This document shows positions 28,218-37,416 of a DNA stretch of 64,000 bases, one piece after another (the first letter of the stretch is position 1; the number at the start of each line of letters is the position of its first letter). This DNA is from Hyphomicrobiales bacterium. GTDB lineage: Bacteria > Pseudomonadota > Alphaproteobacteria > Rhizobiales > Rhizobiaceae. The translations under genes and the position numbers were made by a program. Below the pieces are notes generated by a model. It did no database searches. It had not been told where the DNA came from and saw only the letters and a list, made by a program, of their open reading frames with translations. The stretch covers positions 61,532 to 125,531 of the forward strand of contig UCIT01000024.1 of assembly GCA_900472625.1 (NCBI GenBank), in the 5' to 3' direction.

Positions 28218-29279
28218 CCACGCTTTCTGCTCCGCGCCGATCATCGTCGCCACCGCCTTCGCCGCATCCGTGAGCCAACCCGGCTTGCGCGCGCCGAGAT
28301 CCTTGGCGATCGCCGGACCGGAGGTCGGATCATTTGTATGGCAATTGCCGATCTCGAAGCCCATGAGGTCGAGCATGTCGGGTGACAGCAGCAGATCCGG
28401 ATTGCGATCGATCTCGATCTTGGTGCTGCTCGGCGACAGGCGCCGGACCAGCACGGCGCCGACCAGCCGATAATGCGGATCGGGCGAGCGCATGCGGCCG
28501 GCGGCGATCTCCGTGGCGTGGATGGCGCGATCGCCGGGCGCATGGGCGAGCGACCATGCCGATTGCAGCATGGCCTTCGCCTCGCGCAGCACCGGGCCAC
28601 CCTGCCAGTCGGTGTAGGCGATGAAACGCGGGCGGCCGAGGCTGCCGGTACCGGCGGCCCGAGGCTTGGGGAGATAGGCGGCGCAGTTTGCCGGCAGCGA
28701 TGCCGCAAGCGCTTGCGCATAGGCGGCTGGCGCCGGTTTGCTGGCGAACGGCAGCGCCGCGAATTTCTCCCAGAAATCGCGGCGTTCGCTGTCGGGCAAG
28801 GTCAGCGCCTTGCGCAGCCATTTATGATCGCGCTCGAGCACAACGGGCATCGGCGTCCCGATGCCTCTATCATAACCGGTGAGGACCGACGTCGCGATGG
28901 CCTGCGCCGACGGGCCGCCGGCGCCGACCGCCAGCAGTGCGCTCGCCACCAGCCGGACAAGATCGAGCGCATAGGGCATGACGGCGGCATCGTCGAAATC
29001 GTTGGCACCCCAGACAAGCCGCCCTTCGACATCGCGCCAGGTGCCGAAATTCTCCAGATGCGTGTCGCCGATCGCCAACACCGTCGGGGCGGATGCGAGA
29101 TCGGGACAGATGTCGAGGACGGTTTCGGCGAAGCGCCAGTAGGTGGCGCGCAGGAAGGCGAAGCTGCTCGAGCGCATCTTCATGTGCTTGCGCAGGAGAT
29201 CGTCCTCGACGAGGTCGGCGCCAAGCTGGCCGCGAAGCCAGCTCTCATAGGCTTGTGAAGACTGGATGATGTTTGCCAT
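28203..29279 (-). CDS. DUF2252 family protein, kinase-like fold
   Basis: A 358-aa protein. The pattern FLRATYWRF, then IGDTHLENFGTWRD, WGANDFDDAAVMPYALDLVRL matches DUF2252, whose core resembles aminoglycoside phosphotransferases: GDTHLENFG stands for the H-G-D-x-N catalytic loop and NDFDD for the metal-binding DFD. The substrate is unknown. ATG 29279 (MANIIQSS) is preceded by GGACCGG; an earlier ATG at 29306 has no ribosome site. Convergent with the DUF1513 gene, overlapping by 15 nt. Confidence 0.85.
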   Translation of the reverse strand: MANIIQSSQAYESWLRGQLGADLVEDDLLRKHMKMRSSSFAFLRATYWRFAETVLDICPDLASAPTVLAIGDTHLENFGTWRDVEGRLVWGANDFDDAAVMPYALDLVRLVASALLAVGAGGPSAQAIATSVLTGYDRGIGTPMPVVLERDHKWLRKALTLPDSERRDFWEKFAALPFASKPAPAAYAQALAASLPANCAAYLPKPRAAGTGSLGRPRFIAYTDWQGGPVLREAKAMLQSAWSLAHAPGDRAIHATEIAAGRMRSPDPHYRLVGAVLVRRLSPSSTKIEIDRNPDLLLSPDMLDLMGFEIGNCHTNDPTSGPAIAKDLGARKPGWLTDAAKAVATMIGAEQKAWSHAS

Positions 29280-29396
29280 GGCGTGCCGGTCCGATGTCTG
29301 CTTCATCAAGCATAGGCGGATCGCCGCAGGCGGCAATCGCGATCAAGGCGCGGCAGGTTAAATCGCGGTAAGGTGGCTCTGGCGGGCAAGGCAGCG

Positions 29397-29867
29397 ATGC
29401 CCTATCTCCGTCGCATGAACAGAGCCCTGACCTACATCGTCTTCATTGCCATCGCGCTCGGCGGCGGTCTCGCCATCGGCATCAACAATCTTCCCGGCGA
29501 ATGGTACCAGTCGCTGGCCAAGCCGCCGTTCAATCCGCCGAACTGGGTGTTCGGACCGGCCTGGACGATCCTCTACGTGCTGATCGGCATTGCAGGCGCC
29601 CGGACCTGGCTGCGCGGGCATCTCTCGGTCGGCATGCTGATCTGGGCCGGGCAGATGGTGGTGAATTTCCTCTGGTCGCCGTTCTTCTTCGGCCTGCAGA
29701 TGCCGCCGGTGGCGCTCGCCATCATCCTCATCCTGCTGGCGCTGATCCTCGCCTTCATCGGAAACCGCTGGAAGGCCGACCGCGTGGCGGCGCTGCTGTT
29801 CCTACCCTATCTCGCATGGGTGTCGTTCGCGACGCTGCTCAACCGCTCGATCGTCTATCTGAACTGA
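29397..29867 (+). CDS. tspO: TspO/MBR family tryptophan-rich sensory protein
   Basis: A 156-aa, five-helix membrane protein. The loop WYQSLAKPPFNPPNWVFGPAW and the helix AGQMVVNFLWSPFFFGLQ are diagnostic of TspO. Members bind porphyrins and sterols; in Rhodobacter TspO affects tetrapyrrole-controlled gene expression, in Sinorhizobium it affects nutrient-stress genes. ATG 29397 is preceded by AAGG; GTG 29373 and ATG 29415 are alternatives. Confidence 0.92.
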   Translation: MPYLRRMNRALTYIVFIAIALGGGLAIGINNLPGEWYQSLAKPPFNPPNWVFGPAWTILYVLIGIAGARTWLRGHLSVGMLIWAGQMVVNFLWSPFFFGLQMPPVALAIILILLALILAFIGNRWKADRVAALLFLPYLAWVSFATLLNRSIVYLN

Positions 29868-29968
29868 GCGGGACAACAGCCGCATGCGGAATTGTGCCGG
29901 CAGTGATCTATCGCGCTTGTCTGGCGCGGCGCAGCATGGCACTTTCGCGCCCGCACGGGGGCAGACAT

Positions 29969-30418
29969 ATGAGTGACATCGACAACGGCGACTTCCAGGA
30001 GCGCATCCAGGCCAATTTCGCGCGCCAGGCGGCGCTGCACACGATCGGCGCAGAACTGACGCGCGTGCAGCGGGCGATGGTGGAGATCGAGCTGCCCTTC
30101 GACGTCAAACTGACGCAACAGCACGGCATCCTGCATGCCGGGATCATTTCCGCCGCGCTCGATTCGGCCTGCGGTTTCGCCGCCTACAGCGTCATCGACC
30201 CCGACGCCTCGGTGCTGACGATCGAATTCAAGGTCAATCTTCTGTCTCCCGGGCGTGGCGACCGCTTCCTGTTTCGCGGCGAGATTACCAAGCCGGGAAC
30301 CAACATCATCGTCGGCGACGGCCGCGGCTACGCGATCGGCGACGGCCCGGCCAAGCTGATCGCCTCGATGACCAGCACCATGATGATCATTCGCGGCAGA
30401 GAGGGCATTACGGGATGA
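29969..30418 (+). CDS. PaaI family hotdog-fold thioesterase
   Basis: A 149-aa hotdog thioesterase. The pattern QQHGILHAGIISAALDSACGFAA holds the HGG-like turn (HAG) and the catalytic Asp, followed by TIEFKVNLLSPGRGDRFLF. Members hydrolyse acyl- or aryl-CoA; the substrate here is unknown. ATG 29969 is chosen because of the GGGGGC stretch upstream and the family length. Its stop overlaps the nucleosidase start (ATGA). Confidence 0.88.
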   Translation: MSDIDNGDFQERIQANFARQAALHTIGAELTRVQRAMVEIELPFDVKLTQQHGILHAGIISAALDSACGFAAYSVIDPDASVLTIEFKVNLLSPGRGDRFLFRGEITKPGTNIIVGDGRGYAIGDGPAKLIASMTSTMMIIRGREGITG

Positions 30419-31053
30419 CGTTTGAACTGAAATCGGTTGCCGGCAAGTCCATCCTGTTCGTGATGGCCGCCGAAGCCGAATACGGCCCTTTCCTGCGCTC
30501 GCGCTTCGAGCCCTTGATGACCGGCGTCGGTCCTGTCGAGGCTGCCGTGGCACTGACACGGACGCTGGCAACCCTCGAACATGCCGGAGACCTGCCGCAG
30601 CTGGTGGTCTCGCTCGGCTCGGCCGGCTCCGCCAGGCTGGAGCAGACGGAGGTCTACCAGGTCACGTCCGTTTCCTATCGCGACATGGATGCCTCGCCGC
30701 TCGGCTTCGAGAAGGGCCGCACGCCGTTCCTCGACCTGCCCGCGGTGATCGACCTGCCGCTCCGGATCCCCGGCGTAGCGGAAGCCAGCCTCTCCACCGG
30801 CGGCAATGTCGTTTCGGGCACTGCCTATTCGGCCATCGACGCCGACATGGTCGACATGGAAACGTTCGCCATCCTGCGGGCCTGCCAGGCTTACAAGCTG
30901 CCGCTGATCGGCCTGCGTGGCATTTCCGACGGTGCCGAGGAGCTGCAGCACATCTCCGGCTGGACGGAATATCTGCACGTCATCGACCGCAAACTCTCCG
31001 ATGCCACCGACAGCCTGTTCACGGCGCTGGAAGACGGGGTATTCTGGTTCTAG
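30415..31053 (+). CDS. 5'-Methylthioadenosine/S-adenosylhomocysteine nucleosidase
   Basis: A 212-aa PNP/UDP-type nucleosidase that cleaves adenine from MTA or SAH. The N-terminus SILFVMAAEAEYGPFL, the central VVSLGSAGSARLEQTEVYQV and the active-site parts ADMVDMETFAIL (glutamate that holds the ribose) and GLRGISDGAEE (catalytic Asp) are present. It is shorter than the E. coli enzyme (232 aa) in the loop before VDMET. ATGA overlap with the thioesterase gene indicates coupling. Confidence 0.88.
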   Translation: MTFELKSVAGKSILFVMAAEAEYGPFLRSRFEPLMTGVGPVEAAVALTRTLATLEHAGDLPQLVVSLGSAGSARLEQTEVYQVTSVSYRDMDASPLGFEKGRTPFLDLPAVIDLPLRIPGVAEASLSTGGNVVSGTAYSAIDADMVDMETFAILRACQAYKLPLIGLRGISDGAEELQHISGWTEYLHVIDRKLSDATDSLFTALEDGVFWF

Positions 31054-31175
31054 CGCTTCGCCGGCCTCAAAACCGGCTGGATCGCCTGCGAAAGCAGGAC
31101 AATCAGCACAATAAAATGCTCTTGCGGCGGATTTCTCGCATTGCAAGACCGGGTGCTTTTCATTAAAGGCTCGCC

Positions 31176-32738
31176 ATGACCCAGACAGCACATCCCGACA
31201 GCGTTCTCATCGTCGATTTCGGCAGCCAGGTAACCCAGCTGATCGCGCGCCGCGTGCGCGAAGCGGGCGTCTACTGCGAGATCGTTCCCTTCCAGTCCGC
31301 CGAAGAGGGTTTTCACCGCCTTCAGCCGAAGGCCGTGATCCTGTCCGGCAGCCCGGCATCGACCGTCGATGAGGGTTCGCCCCGCGCGCCGCAGATCATC
31401 TTCGACAGCGGCCTGCCTGTCTTCGGCATCTGCTATGGTCAGCAGACGATGTGCATGCAGCTCGGCGGCGAGGTCGAGAGCGGTCATCACCGCGAATTCG
31501 GCCGCGCCTTCCTCGAGGTCGACGAAGACAGCAAGCTGTTCGAAGGCCTCTGGTCGAAAGGCTCGCGCCATCAGGTGTGGATGAGCCATGGCGACCGCGT
31601 CACGGCCCTGCCTGAAGGCTTCAAGGTGGTCGCGACGTCGCCGAACGCGCCCTACGCCTTCATCGCCGACGAGAAGCGCAAGTATTACGGCGTGCAGTTC
31701 CACCCCGAAGTGGTGCACACGCCTGACGGCGCCAAGCTGATCGGCAACTTCATTCACAACATCGCCGGCATCAAGGGCGACTGGTCGATGTCGGCCTACC
31801 GCCAGAAGGCGGTCGACACGATCCGCGAACAGGTCGGCGACAAGCGCGTGCTCTGCGCACTCTCCGGCGGCGTCGACAGCTCGGTCGCGGCCCTGCTGAT
31901 CCACGAGGCGATCGGCGACAAGCTGACCTGCGTGCTCGTCGACCACGGCCTGATGCGCAAGGACGAGGCGGCCAATGTCGTCGCCATGTTCCGCGAACAC
32001 TACAATCTGCACCTGATTCACGTCGACGCCTCCGACAAGTTCATCGGCGAGCTCGAGGGCGTCTCCGACCCGGAAACCAAGCGCAAGATCATCGGTCGGC
32101 TGTTCATCGAGACCTTCGAGGAAGAGGCTAAGAAGCTCGGCGGCGCCGACTTCCTCGGCCAGGGCACGCTCTATCCCGACGTGATCGAAAGCGTGTCCTT
32201 CACCGGCGGTCCGTCGGTGACGATCAAGTCGCACCACAATGTCGGCGGCCTGCCCGAGCGCATGAACATGCAGCTCGTCGAGCCGCTGCGCGAACTCTTC
32301 AAGGACGAGGTGCGCGTGCTCGGCAAGGAGCTCGGCCTGCCCGACTCGTTCATCGGCCGCCACCCGTTCCCGGGTCCCGGCCTAGCGATCCGCTGCCCGG
32401 GTGGTATCACCCGCGAAAAGCTGGAGATTCTCCGCGAAGCCGACGCCATCTATCTCGACGAAATCCGCAAGGCCGGCCTCTACGACGCCATCTGGCAGGC
32501 CTTCGCCGTGCTGTTGCCGGTGCAGACCGTCGGCGTCATGGGCGACGGTCGCACCTACGAGTTCGTCTGCGCGCTGCGCGCCGTCACCTCGGTCGATGGC
32601 ATGACGGCGGATTTCTATCACTACGACATGGAATTCCTCGGCCGCGCTGCGACCCGCATCATCAACGAAGTGCGTGGCATCAACCGCGTCGTCTACGACG
32701 TGACCAGCAAGCCGCCGGGCACGATCGAGTGGGAATGA
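31176..32738 (+). CDS. guaA: GMP synthase (glutamine-hydrolysing)
   Basis: Converts XMP to GMP; 520 aa. N-terminal class I glutamine amidotransferase domain with nucleophile C86 in GICYGQQ and the histidine and glutamate of [11 protein letters not shown]-pyrophosphatase domain with the PP-loop [10 protein letters not shown] at about 227-236; C-terminal dimerisation domain ending [24 protein letters not shown]. Start ATG 31176. In many rhizobia guaA follows the RsmB-family gene closely; here about 8.8 kb with the iron locus lies between. Confidence 0.97.
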   Translation: MTQTAHPDSVLIVDFGSQVTQLIARRVREAGVYCEIVPFQSAEEGFHRLQPKAVILSGSPASTVDEGSPRAPQIIFDSGLPVFGICYGQQTMCMQLGGEVESGHHREFGRAFLEVDEDSKLFEGLWSKGSRHQVWMSHGDRVTALPEGFKVVATSPNAPYAFIADEKRKYYGVQFHPEVVHTPDGAKLIGNFIHNIAGIKGDWSMSAYRQKAVDTIREQVGDKRVLCALSGGVDSSVAALLIHEAIGDKLTCVLVDHGLMRKDEAANVVAMFREHYNLHLIHVDASDKFIGELEGVSDPETKRKIIGRLFIETFEEEAKKLGGADFLGQGTLYPDVIESVSFTGGPSVTIKSHHNVGGLPERMNMQLVEPLRELFKDEVRVLGKELGLPDSFIGRHPFPGPGLAIRCPGGITREKLEILREADAIYLDEIRKAGLYDAIWQAFAVLLPVQTVGVMGDGRTYEFVCALRAVTSVDGMTADFYHYDMEFLGRAATRIINEVRGINRVVYDVTSKPPGTIEWE

Positions 32739-32741
32739 GGG

Positions 32742-32757
32742 GGAGCATTACTGCTCC
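32742..32757 (+). terminator. guaA terminator
   Basis: GGAGCA-TTAC-TGCTCC followed by TTCTT, 3 nt after the guaA stop. It overlaps the 3' end of the convergent oxidoreductase gene. Confidence 0.55.
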
Positions 32758-33350
32758 TTCTTGAAGACATCCTGAAAGATGAGTTGGCCCCAGGTGCGCC
32801 CGCGCGTGCCTACCAGCGCACCGCCCTCGTTGAGCCTTCCGAGCTTTACGGGTGCGAAGCCGAGCTGTTTGGCCAGGGCCACCACGGGAGCGACTGCCTC
32901 CTCGTCGTCGCTCGACAGAAAGACGACGCGGTGTCCGCCCTCGACCACCGGATCGGCCGCAAGTTTGGCCGCGGCGAGGTGATTGAAGCCTTTCACCAGC
33001 TTGGCGCCAGTAAAGGCCTTCGCCACGAAGGCTGAGGACGGGATGCTGTCGAACTCGTCCGGAAGAGCTCCGAACGCGTTCGTGGCGTCGATAATCGTCT
33101 TGCCTTCCCAGCTCGGCAGCGCCTTTGCGACGGCCTCATGCTCCGCGAACGGGACCGCCAAAATGATCGTGTCAGCCTCGAGTGCCTGCGGCAGCGAGGT
33201 TGCAACAACCTCGGGTCCAATCGCCCGCGCTTGTGGCGCCAACGCCTCGGCCGGCCGCCGGCCGGCAACCGCCACCCTGATGTTTCTGCGGGCGAAGGCG
33301 TGGGCAAGAGCCTGACCTACTTCACCGAATCCAACAATTGCATAGCTCAT
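32748..33350 (-). CDS. NADPH-dependent F420 reductase-like oxidoreductase
   Basis: A 200-aa Rossmann protein starting MSYAIVGFGEVGQALAHAF, with GFGEVG at 7-12 binding NADP. The later stretches TIILAVPFAEHEAVA, KTIIDATNAFG, KLVKGFNHLAA and VVFLSSDDEEAVAPV match the NADP-oxidoreductase, coenzyme F420-dependent domain family. Rhizobia lack F420, so another cofactor or role is likely. GGAG is 8 nt before ATG 33350. It lies 104 nt from the SDR gene, divergent from a LysR regulator. Confidence 0.87.
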   Translation of the reverse strand: MSYAIVGFGEVGQALAHAFARRNIRVAVAGRRPAEALAPQARAIGPEVVATSLPQALEADTIILAVPFAEHEAVAKALPSWEGKTIIDATNAFGALPDEFDSIPSSAFVAKAFTGAKLVKGFNHLAAAKLAADPVVEGGHRVVFLSSDDEEAVAPVVALAKQLGFAPVKLGRLNEGGALVGTRGRTWGQLIFQDVFKKEQ

Positions 33351-33454
33351 GATAATTTCTCCATTTCGTGTTGATAGTGTTTGCCCGGTCTTCGACCGCG
33401 CCAGCTTATTGACCGAGCCTTCGGCACTCCGGAGGAGCGCTAGGGCGCGACGTG

Positions 33455-34189
33455 TCAGAGTTGCGCCAGGCCGCCGTCGACAGCGATCTCGCTGGCGGTC
33501 ATGAAACTGCTGTCCCCCGACGCGAGAAAGGCGGCCACTGCTCCGATCTCCGCCGGATCGGCCATGCGCTGTAGGGGTGTCATCGAGGCGAACACCTTCT
33601 GGCCCTCCTCGCCCAATGCTTCCTTTGCGAGTTCGGTCGCCGTTGCGCCTGGCGACAGCACGTTGACCCGGATGCCAGTGCCCTTCAGGTCTTCCGCCCA
33701 AGTCCGCGCCAGGTTGCGCACTGCCGCCTTGCTGGCGCTGTAAGCGGTCATTCCGGGGGCGCCCGTGGTGCCGGCGCTCGATCCGGTCAGGATGATCGAA
33801 CCGCCCTTGCACATCAGCGGCAACGCCTTCTGCACCGTGAAAATCGTTCCCTTCACATTGGTGTCGAAGGTCTCGTCGATGTGCTCGGCGGTGATCTGGC
33901 CGAGCGCAAGCTGGCTTCCCGCCCCGGCATTGGCAAAGACAATGTCGACAGTTCCGCGCTCGGCTTTCACCGCCGCGTAGAGCCGGTCGAGATCGGCCTC
34001 ATCGGAGACCGAGCCCTTTACGGCGCGGGCATTTGGACCGAGATCGGCCACGGCGGCGTCAAGTGCTTCCTGCCGGCGGCCGAAGAGGAAGACGAAGGCG
34101 CCCTCCTCGACAAAGCGCTTCGCTGCCGCGCGGCCAATGCCGGTCGCACCACCGGTGATCACGGCGGTCTTTCCATTCAGTCTGGTCAT
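33455..34189 (-). CDS. Short-chain dehydrogenase/reductase
   Basis: A 244-aa classical SDR: cofactor loop TGGATGIGRAA at about 11-21, FANAGAGSQ (NAG motif), catalytic serine in ILTGSSAGTTGAPG, and YSASK. The residues after the first strand (FGRRQEALDAA) favour NADP. The C-terminus ends with FMTASEIAVDGGLAQL. ATG 34189 has GAGG at 9-10 nt; earlier starts lack spacing. Probably controlled by the divergent LysR gene and co-transcribed with the F420-reductase-like gene. Confidence 0.9.
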   Translation of the reverse strand: MTRLNGKTAVITGGATGIGRAAAKRFVEEGAFVFLFGRRQEALDAAVADLGPNARAVKGSVSDEADLDRLYAAVKAERGTVDIVFANAGAGSQLALGQITAEHIDETFDTNVKGTIFTVQKALPLMCKGGSIILTGSSAGTTGAPGMTAYSASKAAVRNLARTWAEDLKGTGIRVNVLSPGATATELAKEALGEEGQKVFASMTPLQRMADPAEIGAVAAFLASGDSSFMTASEIAVDGGLAQL

Positions 34190-34367
34190 ATCATGCATCC
34201 TCTGGTCATTCGGGAACGCCCCAAGACCTCCGAAATGGGTTTTCCGGCCCGCGTTGTTGAGTATGGAAGCGCGCACATCGGTGGTGCAGAATCGATCCGG
34301 CGGGATGGATAGTGCCAGCCAAGGCGATTAGCTTCCTTCGCTCGGAAATCACGACATACCCTTTGAC

Positions 34368-34401
34368 GCGAGCTGTTATGCTCGCTTGCACTGTTGTACA
34401 A
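34368..34401. promoter_or_regulatory. Paired dyad symmetries between SDR and LysR genes
   Basis: GCGAGC-TGTTAT-GCTCGC (34368-34385) and TTGTACAA (34394-34401) lie 50-85 nt before the LysR-type ATG in the divergent promoter region. A TTGACG at 34363-34368 could be a -35. They are plausible operator sites of the LysR protein; this is inferred from position only. Confidence 0.4.
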
Positions 34402-34451
34402 AGCTCGAGCTACCGACCTTGGAGGCGCACCGTGCGGTGCCGAATTGCACC

Positions 34452-35348
34452 ATGATCGACTGGGATGACATTCGCTATTTTCTTGCCGTGGCGCGCAGAA
34501 GCTCGGTGCGGGCTGCCGCCGAAGGCCTCCGGGTGAACCACTCGACCGTGCTCCGACGCATCGCGCAGTTGGAGGAACGCCTCGGGGCGCAGATGTTCGA
34601 AAAACTGCCGTCGGGCTACCGCCTGACCGCTGCGGGCGAGGAGATCCTCGAACTGGCGAACCAGATGGAAGCGTCGTCGCTCGAACTGGAGACGCGTGTT
34701 TTCGGGCGCGATCAGGGCGTGCGCGGGCTGCTGCGGGTGACCTTGACTCCGATCCTCGCGACACATCTGCTGATGCCGGACTTTTCCGATTTCGCGCGAC
34801 TCCATCCCGATATCGAGATGGACATCCTGTCCTCCGGGGAACTCGCTAATCTGACCAACCGGGAGGCGGACGTGGCGATCCGCGTCGTCTACGACCGCAA
34901 CACCCTGCCGCTCAATCTTCACGGCCTGAAGGGGCCGGAGCTTTTCGGCGGCGTCTACATATCCCGCGATCGGCTTGCCGCGTGGCGCGTAGACACGCCT
35001 GAACCCATCCGGTGGATTGTCATCAGCAGCCATGGAATTCCGGATTGGGCCAGCGAGGGTGAGGTTCGCACCATGGGGGTCCCGTTCAGGACCACAGACG
35101 CCGCGGCGCAGATCGGGGCCGTCCGGGAAGGACTGGGCATCGCCACACTGCCGTGCTTTGTCGGAGATGCCGACCCTTTGCTGGCGAGAGTGCCCGGCGC
35201 CGAACTCCATATGTACGGAACACTCTGGCTACTGACGCAGGGGGAGACACGCAAGACCAAGCGCGTGCGGCTATTCACCGAGTTCGTATCACGCAGGCTT
35301 GCCGCTTATGCTCCGCTTCTCGCGGGGCTATCGGTATCACACGACTGA
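34452..35348 (+). CDS. LysR family transcriptional regulator
   Basis: A 298-aa LTTR. Winged helix-turn-helix at residues 1-60 (DWDDIRYFLAVARRSSVRAA, then LRVNHSTVLRRIAQLEERLG), followed by a substrate-binding domain (MPDFSDFARLHPDIEMDIL, ADVAIRVVYDRN, VREGLGIATLPCFVGD). ATG 34452 gives the standard start MIDWDD. Divergent from the SDR and F420-reductase-like genes, which are its likely targets; the inducer is unknown. Confidence 0.9.
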   Translation: MIDWDDIRYFLAVARRSSVRAAAEGLRVNHSTVLRRIAQLEERLGAQMFEKLPSGYRLTAAGEEILELANQMEASSLELETRVFGRDQGVRGLLRVTLTPILATHLLMPDFSDFARLHPDIEMDILSSGELANLTNREADVAIRVVYDRNTLPLNLHGLKGPELFGGVYISRDRLAAWRVDTPEPIRWIVISSHGIPDWASEGEVRTMGVPFRTTDAAAQIGAVREGLGIATLPCFVGDADPLLARVPGAELHMYGTLWLLTQGETRKTKRVRLFTEFVSRRLAAYAPLLAGLSVSHD

Positions 35349-35373
35349 CACCCGACGGATCGCCGATCACCCC

Positions 35374-35934
35374 TCAAAACAACGACTGCTGCACCGGCTT
35401 CGGCGGCGCCAGCCTTACGCCCTCCAGTTCCAGCATGCGCGCCTTCGATACCGATCCGCCCGGTGCCGAGAAGCCGCCGATCTTGTTGCCGGCGGCCAGC
35501 ACTCGGTGGCAGGGGATGATCAGGGCGACGGGGTTCTTCGCCATCGCCTGGCCGATGTCGCGGGCGGCTTCCGGGCCGTGGCCGAGCGCCTTGGCCAACG
35601 CGCCGTAGGTGGTCGTTTCGCCCCAGCGCAATTGGCGGGCGGCGGCATAGATGGCGCGGAAGAACTCGTCCTGGCCGTCGAGATCGAGCGTGACATCGGA
35701 GAAATCGATCGGTTCGCCGGCGAAGTAGCGTTTTACGGCCGCGATGGCCTCAAGCACACCAGGGGTCGGCGCGGTCTGCTCCGCGTCCGGGATGCGGCGA
35801 AGCAATAGGCGTTCGGTGGCCTCGGGATTGCCTGTCGGCAGCTGGAAGCGGGTGATGCCGACGGCATTCCAGGCGACGCCGCAAAAGCCGCCGGCCGTTT
35901 CGAAGACAGTGTAGTGGTGTGGTGACTGTTCCAT
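35374..35934 (-). CDS. ogt: Methylated-DNA--protein-cysteine methyltransferase
   Basis: Suicide enzyme that repairs O6-alkylguanine; 186 aa. Catalytic C142 in IIPCHRVLAAG, with the DNA-binding helix-turn-helix upstream (WGETTTYGALAKALGHGPEAAR) that includes the arginine finger. It lacks the Ada N-terminal domain, so it is the Ogt form. GGAGG is 7 nt before ATG 35934. No LexA box is visible upstream. Confidence 0.93.
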   Translation of the reverse strand: MEQSPHHYTVFETAGGFCGVAWNAVGITRFQLPTGNPEATERLLLRRIPDAEQTAPTPGVLEAIAAVKRYFAGEPIDFSDVTLDLDGQDEFFRAIYAAARQLRWGETTTYGALAKALGHGPEAARDIGQAMAKNPVALIIPCHRVLAAGNKIGGFSAPGGSVSKARMLELEGVRLAPPKPVQQSLF

Positions 35935-36061
35935 GCCCAGGCCTCCGATCAATCGAAGCTTTCGGCCGTCAAAATCGGCCTCCCCTGAAAATCGTGCGGC
36001 TGCGGATCGAATTCAACCCGTTTCTTGCGAAGCGTGTTGTGTCGGCGACATTTTCCAGCGT

Positions 36062-37291
36062 TCAGGCGTGGACCTTCACCGCTGGCGTTTCCTTGCTCAC
36101 CGGCTTCGCCAGATCCGGCCGCAGGCTGGCGAATACGGCTTCGTAGCCGGCGGCGATCTTCTGCGGTTCGTAGCGCCTGGCGGCCTGGAGTGCGGCGCGC
36201 GACAGGTCGGGGATGGCTTCAGGACGCGCGGCCATGTCGGCGATCTGCCTGGCCAGCGCCGCGTCGTCGCCCGGATCGAAGAGATAGCCGTCACTGCCGG
36301 GGTCGATCGATTCCGGGATGCCGCCGGAACGGGCGCCGATCACCGGCACGCCTTGCGCGAAGGCTTCGATCACCACCCGGCCGAAAGGCTCGCGAAACAG
36401 CGACGGAACGACCAGCACGTCGATCTGAGGGAAGAAATCATCCGGCTTGGTCCAGCCGAGGAATTTGGTGTTCTCGCTCGGAAACTTTTGCGGCAGCGAT
36501 TTCGAGTAATCGCTCTTCGAGCTGCCGGCGATCATGAAGCGCACCTCGGGATTATTGACCAGCCGATGGGCGGCGAGCGCCAGCGTGTCGAGGCCCTTGA
36601 CCGGATCATGGACGCCGATGAAGCCGAAGCGCATCGGCCCCACGGGCGCAGCGCGCGGTGCGCTGCCGGCGACAGACGGCATGGCGCCGGGGACGCGGTA
36701 GGTGCTGGCGTTCGGAAAGTAATCATGCTCGGTGTGACGGCCGATGATGAAATCGGTTTCGCCGATCACCGCATCGACATAGCGCGAAAACACCTTCTTG
36801 CCGTAGGACGAGGCCTGGCAGGAGGAACAGGCACGCACGCAATTGTCGTCGCCGCGGCGCATGCTGGCCTTCCAGCACAGAAGAAATGCGCTGCGCAGGA
36901 TATGACAGACCGGCACGCCACAGCTCTTGGCGGCGGCCCAGGTGGCGACGTTGATGTTCTCGATGCTGTCGGTCAGCACGATATCCGGCTTGAAGCGGCG
37001 GATTTCGCGGCGCATGACGAGATAGGCGCGCGGATTGAAATTCTCCAGCGCATGCCAGATCAGCTTCTTCCAGCCCGGTCGGGGCAGCCTGTAGTTCCAG
37101 TCGATGTTGAGCGTCTTCAGCCGGTGCACAGGCACGCCGTCATAAATCTCGTGCTTGTCCTCGCCCGAGACGTTGACCACTTCGAGATCGTGACCGGCCG
37201 CGAGAAGCAGCTTGGCGATCATCATCGCCGAAATCGGGCCGCCGCCATCGATGAACGGTGGAAAGGCAGCACAGGCCATCAGGATACGCAT
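36062..37291 (-). CDS. Glycosyltransferase family 4 protein
   Basis: A 409-aa GT-B enzyme. The N-terminal half has MACAAFPPFIDGGGPIS, the usual PP--GG acceptor-side loop; the C-terminal half has GFIGVHDPVKGLDTLA, the donor-binding ES-like motif EPFGRVVIEAFAQGVPVIG and GGIPESIDPG. A cysteine set, C139, C151, C155 and C158, in the middle resembles a possible metal site found in some GT4 proteins. GGAG is 7 nt upstream of ATG 37291. It lies divergent from the 2H phosphoesterase gene, and the LexA box at 37329 is only 38 nt from its start, so it too could be repressed. Confidence 0.88.
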   Translation of the reverse strand: MRILMACAAFPPFIDGGGPISAMMIAKLLLAAGHDLEVVNVSGEDKHEIYDGVPVHRLKTLNIDWNYRLPRPGWKKLIWHALENFNPRAYLVMRREIRRFKPDIVLTDSIENINVATWAAAKSCGVPVCHILRSAFLLCWKASMRRGDDNCVRACSSCQASSYGKKVFSRYVDAVIGETDFIIGRHTEHDYFPNASTYRVPGAMPSVAGSAPRAAPVGPMRFGFIGVHDPVKGLDTLALAAHRLVNNPEVRFMIAGSSKSDYSKSLPQKFPSENTKFLGWTKPDDFFPQIDVLVVPSLFREPFGRVVIEAFAQGVPVIGARSGGIPESIDPGSDGYLFDPGDDAALARQIADMAARPEAIPDLSRAALQAARRYEPQKIAAGYEAVFASLRPDLAKPVSKETPAVKVHA

Positions 37292-37328
37292 GACAAAACT
37301 CCAGAGCCGCGCAGAGCGGTGATCATTT

Positions 37329-37343
37329 GTTCTTCTTTTGTTC
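37329..37343 (+). promoter_or_regulatory. LexA (SOS) box between GT4 and 2H phosphoesterase genes
   Basis: GTTC-TTCTTTT-GTTC is an exact GTTC-N7-GTTC. With flanks the 20-mer TTGTTCTTCTTTTGTTCTTG matches the comM box at 18 of 20 positions, in the same orientation relative to the gene on the plus strand. It lies 73 nt before the 2H phosphoesterase ATG and 37 nt before the GT4 ATG on the other strand. A possible -35 (TTGTTC) overlaps the second half-site. Confidence 0.82.
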
Positions 37344-37416
37344 TTGATTTCCACTCGGCAGCTGTTACCATCCGCCCATTCCCTGGAGAGTGAGAGGCGG
37401 GGCGACGGATCCCGAG

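Noticed and set aside
31050..32363. Open frame of 437 codons opposite guaA
   Set aside because: Complement of a highly conserved gene; its translation has no family pattern.
34212..34226. GAAC-GCCCCAA-GACC as a LexA box near the SDR start
   Set aside because: The second half-site has one mismatch in an invariant GAAC and flanks are not T/A-rich as in the two good boxes.
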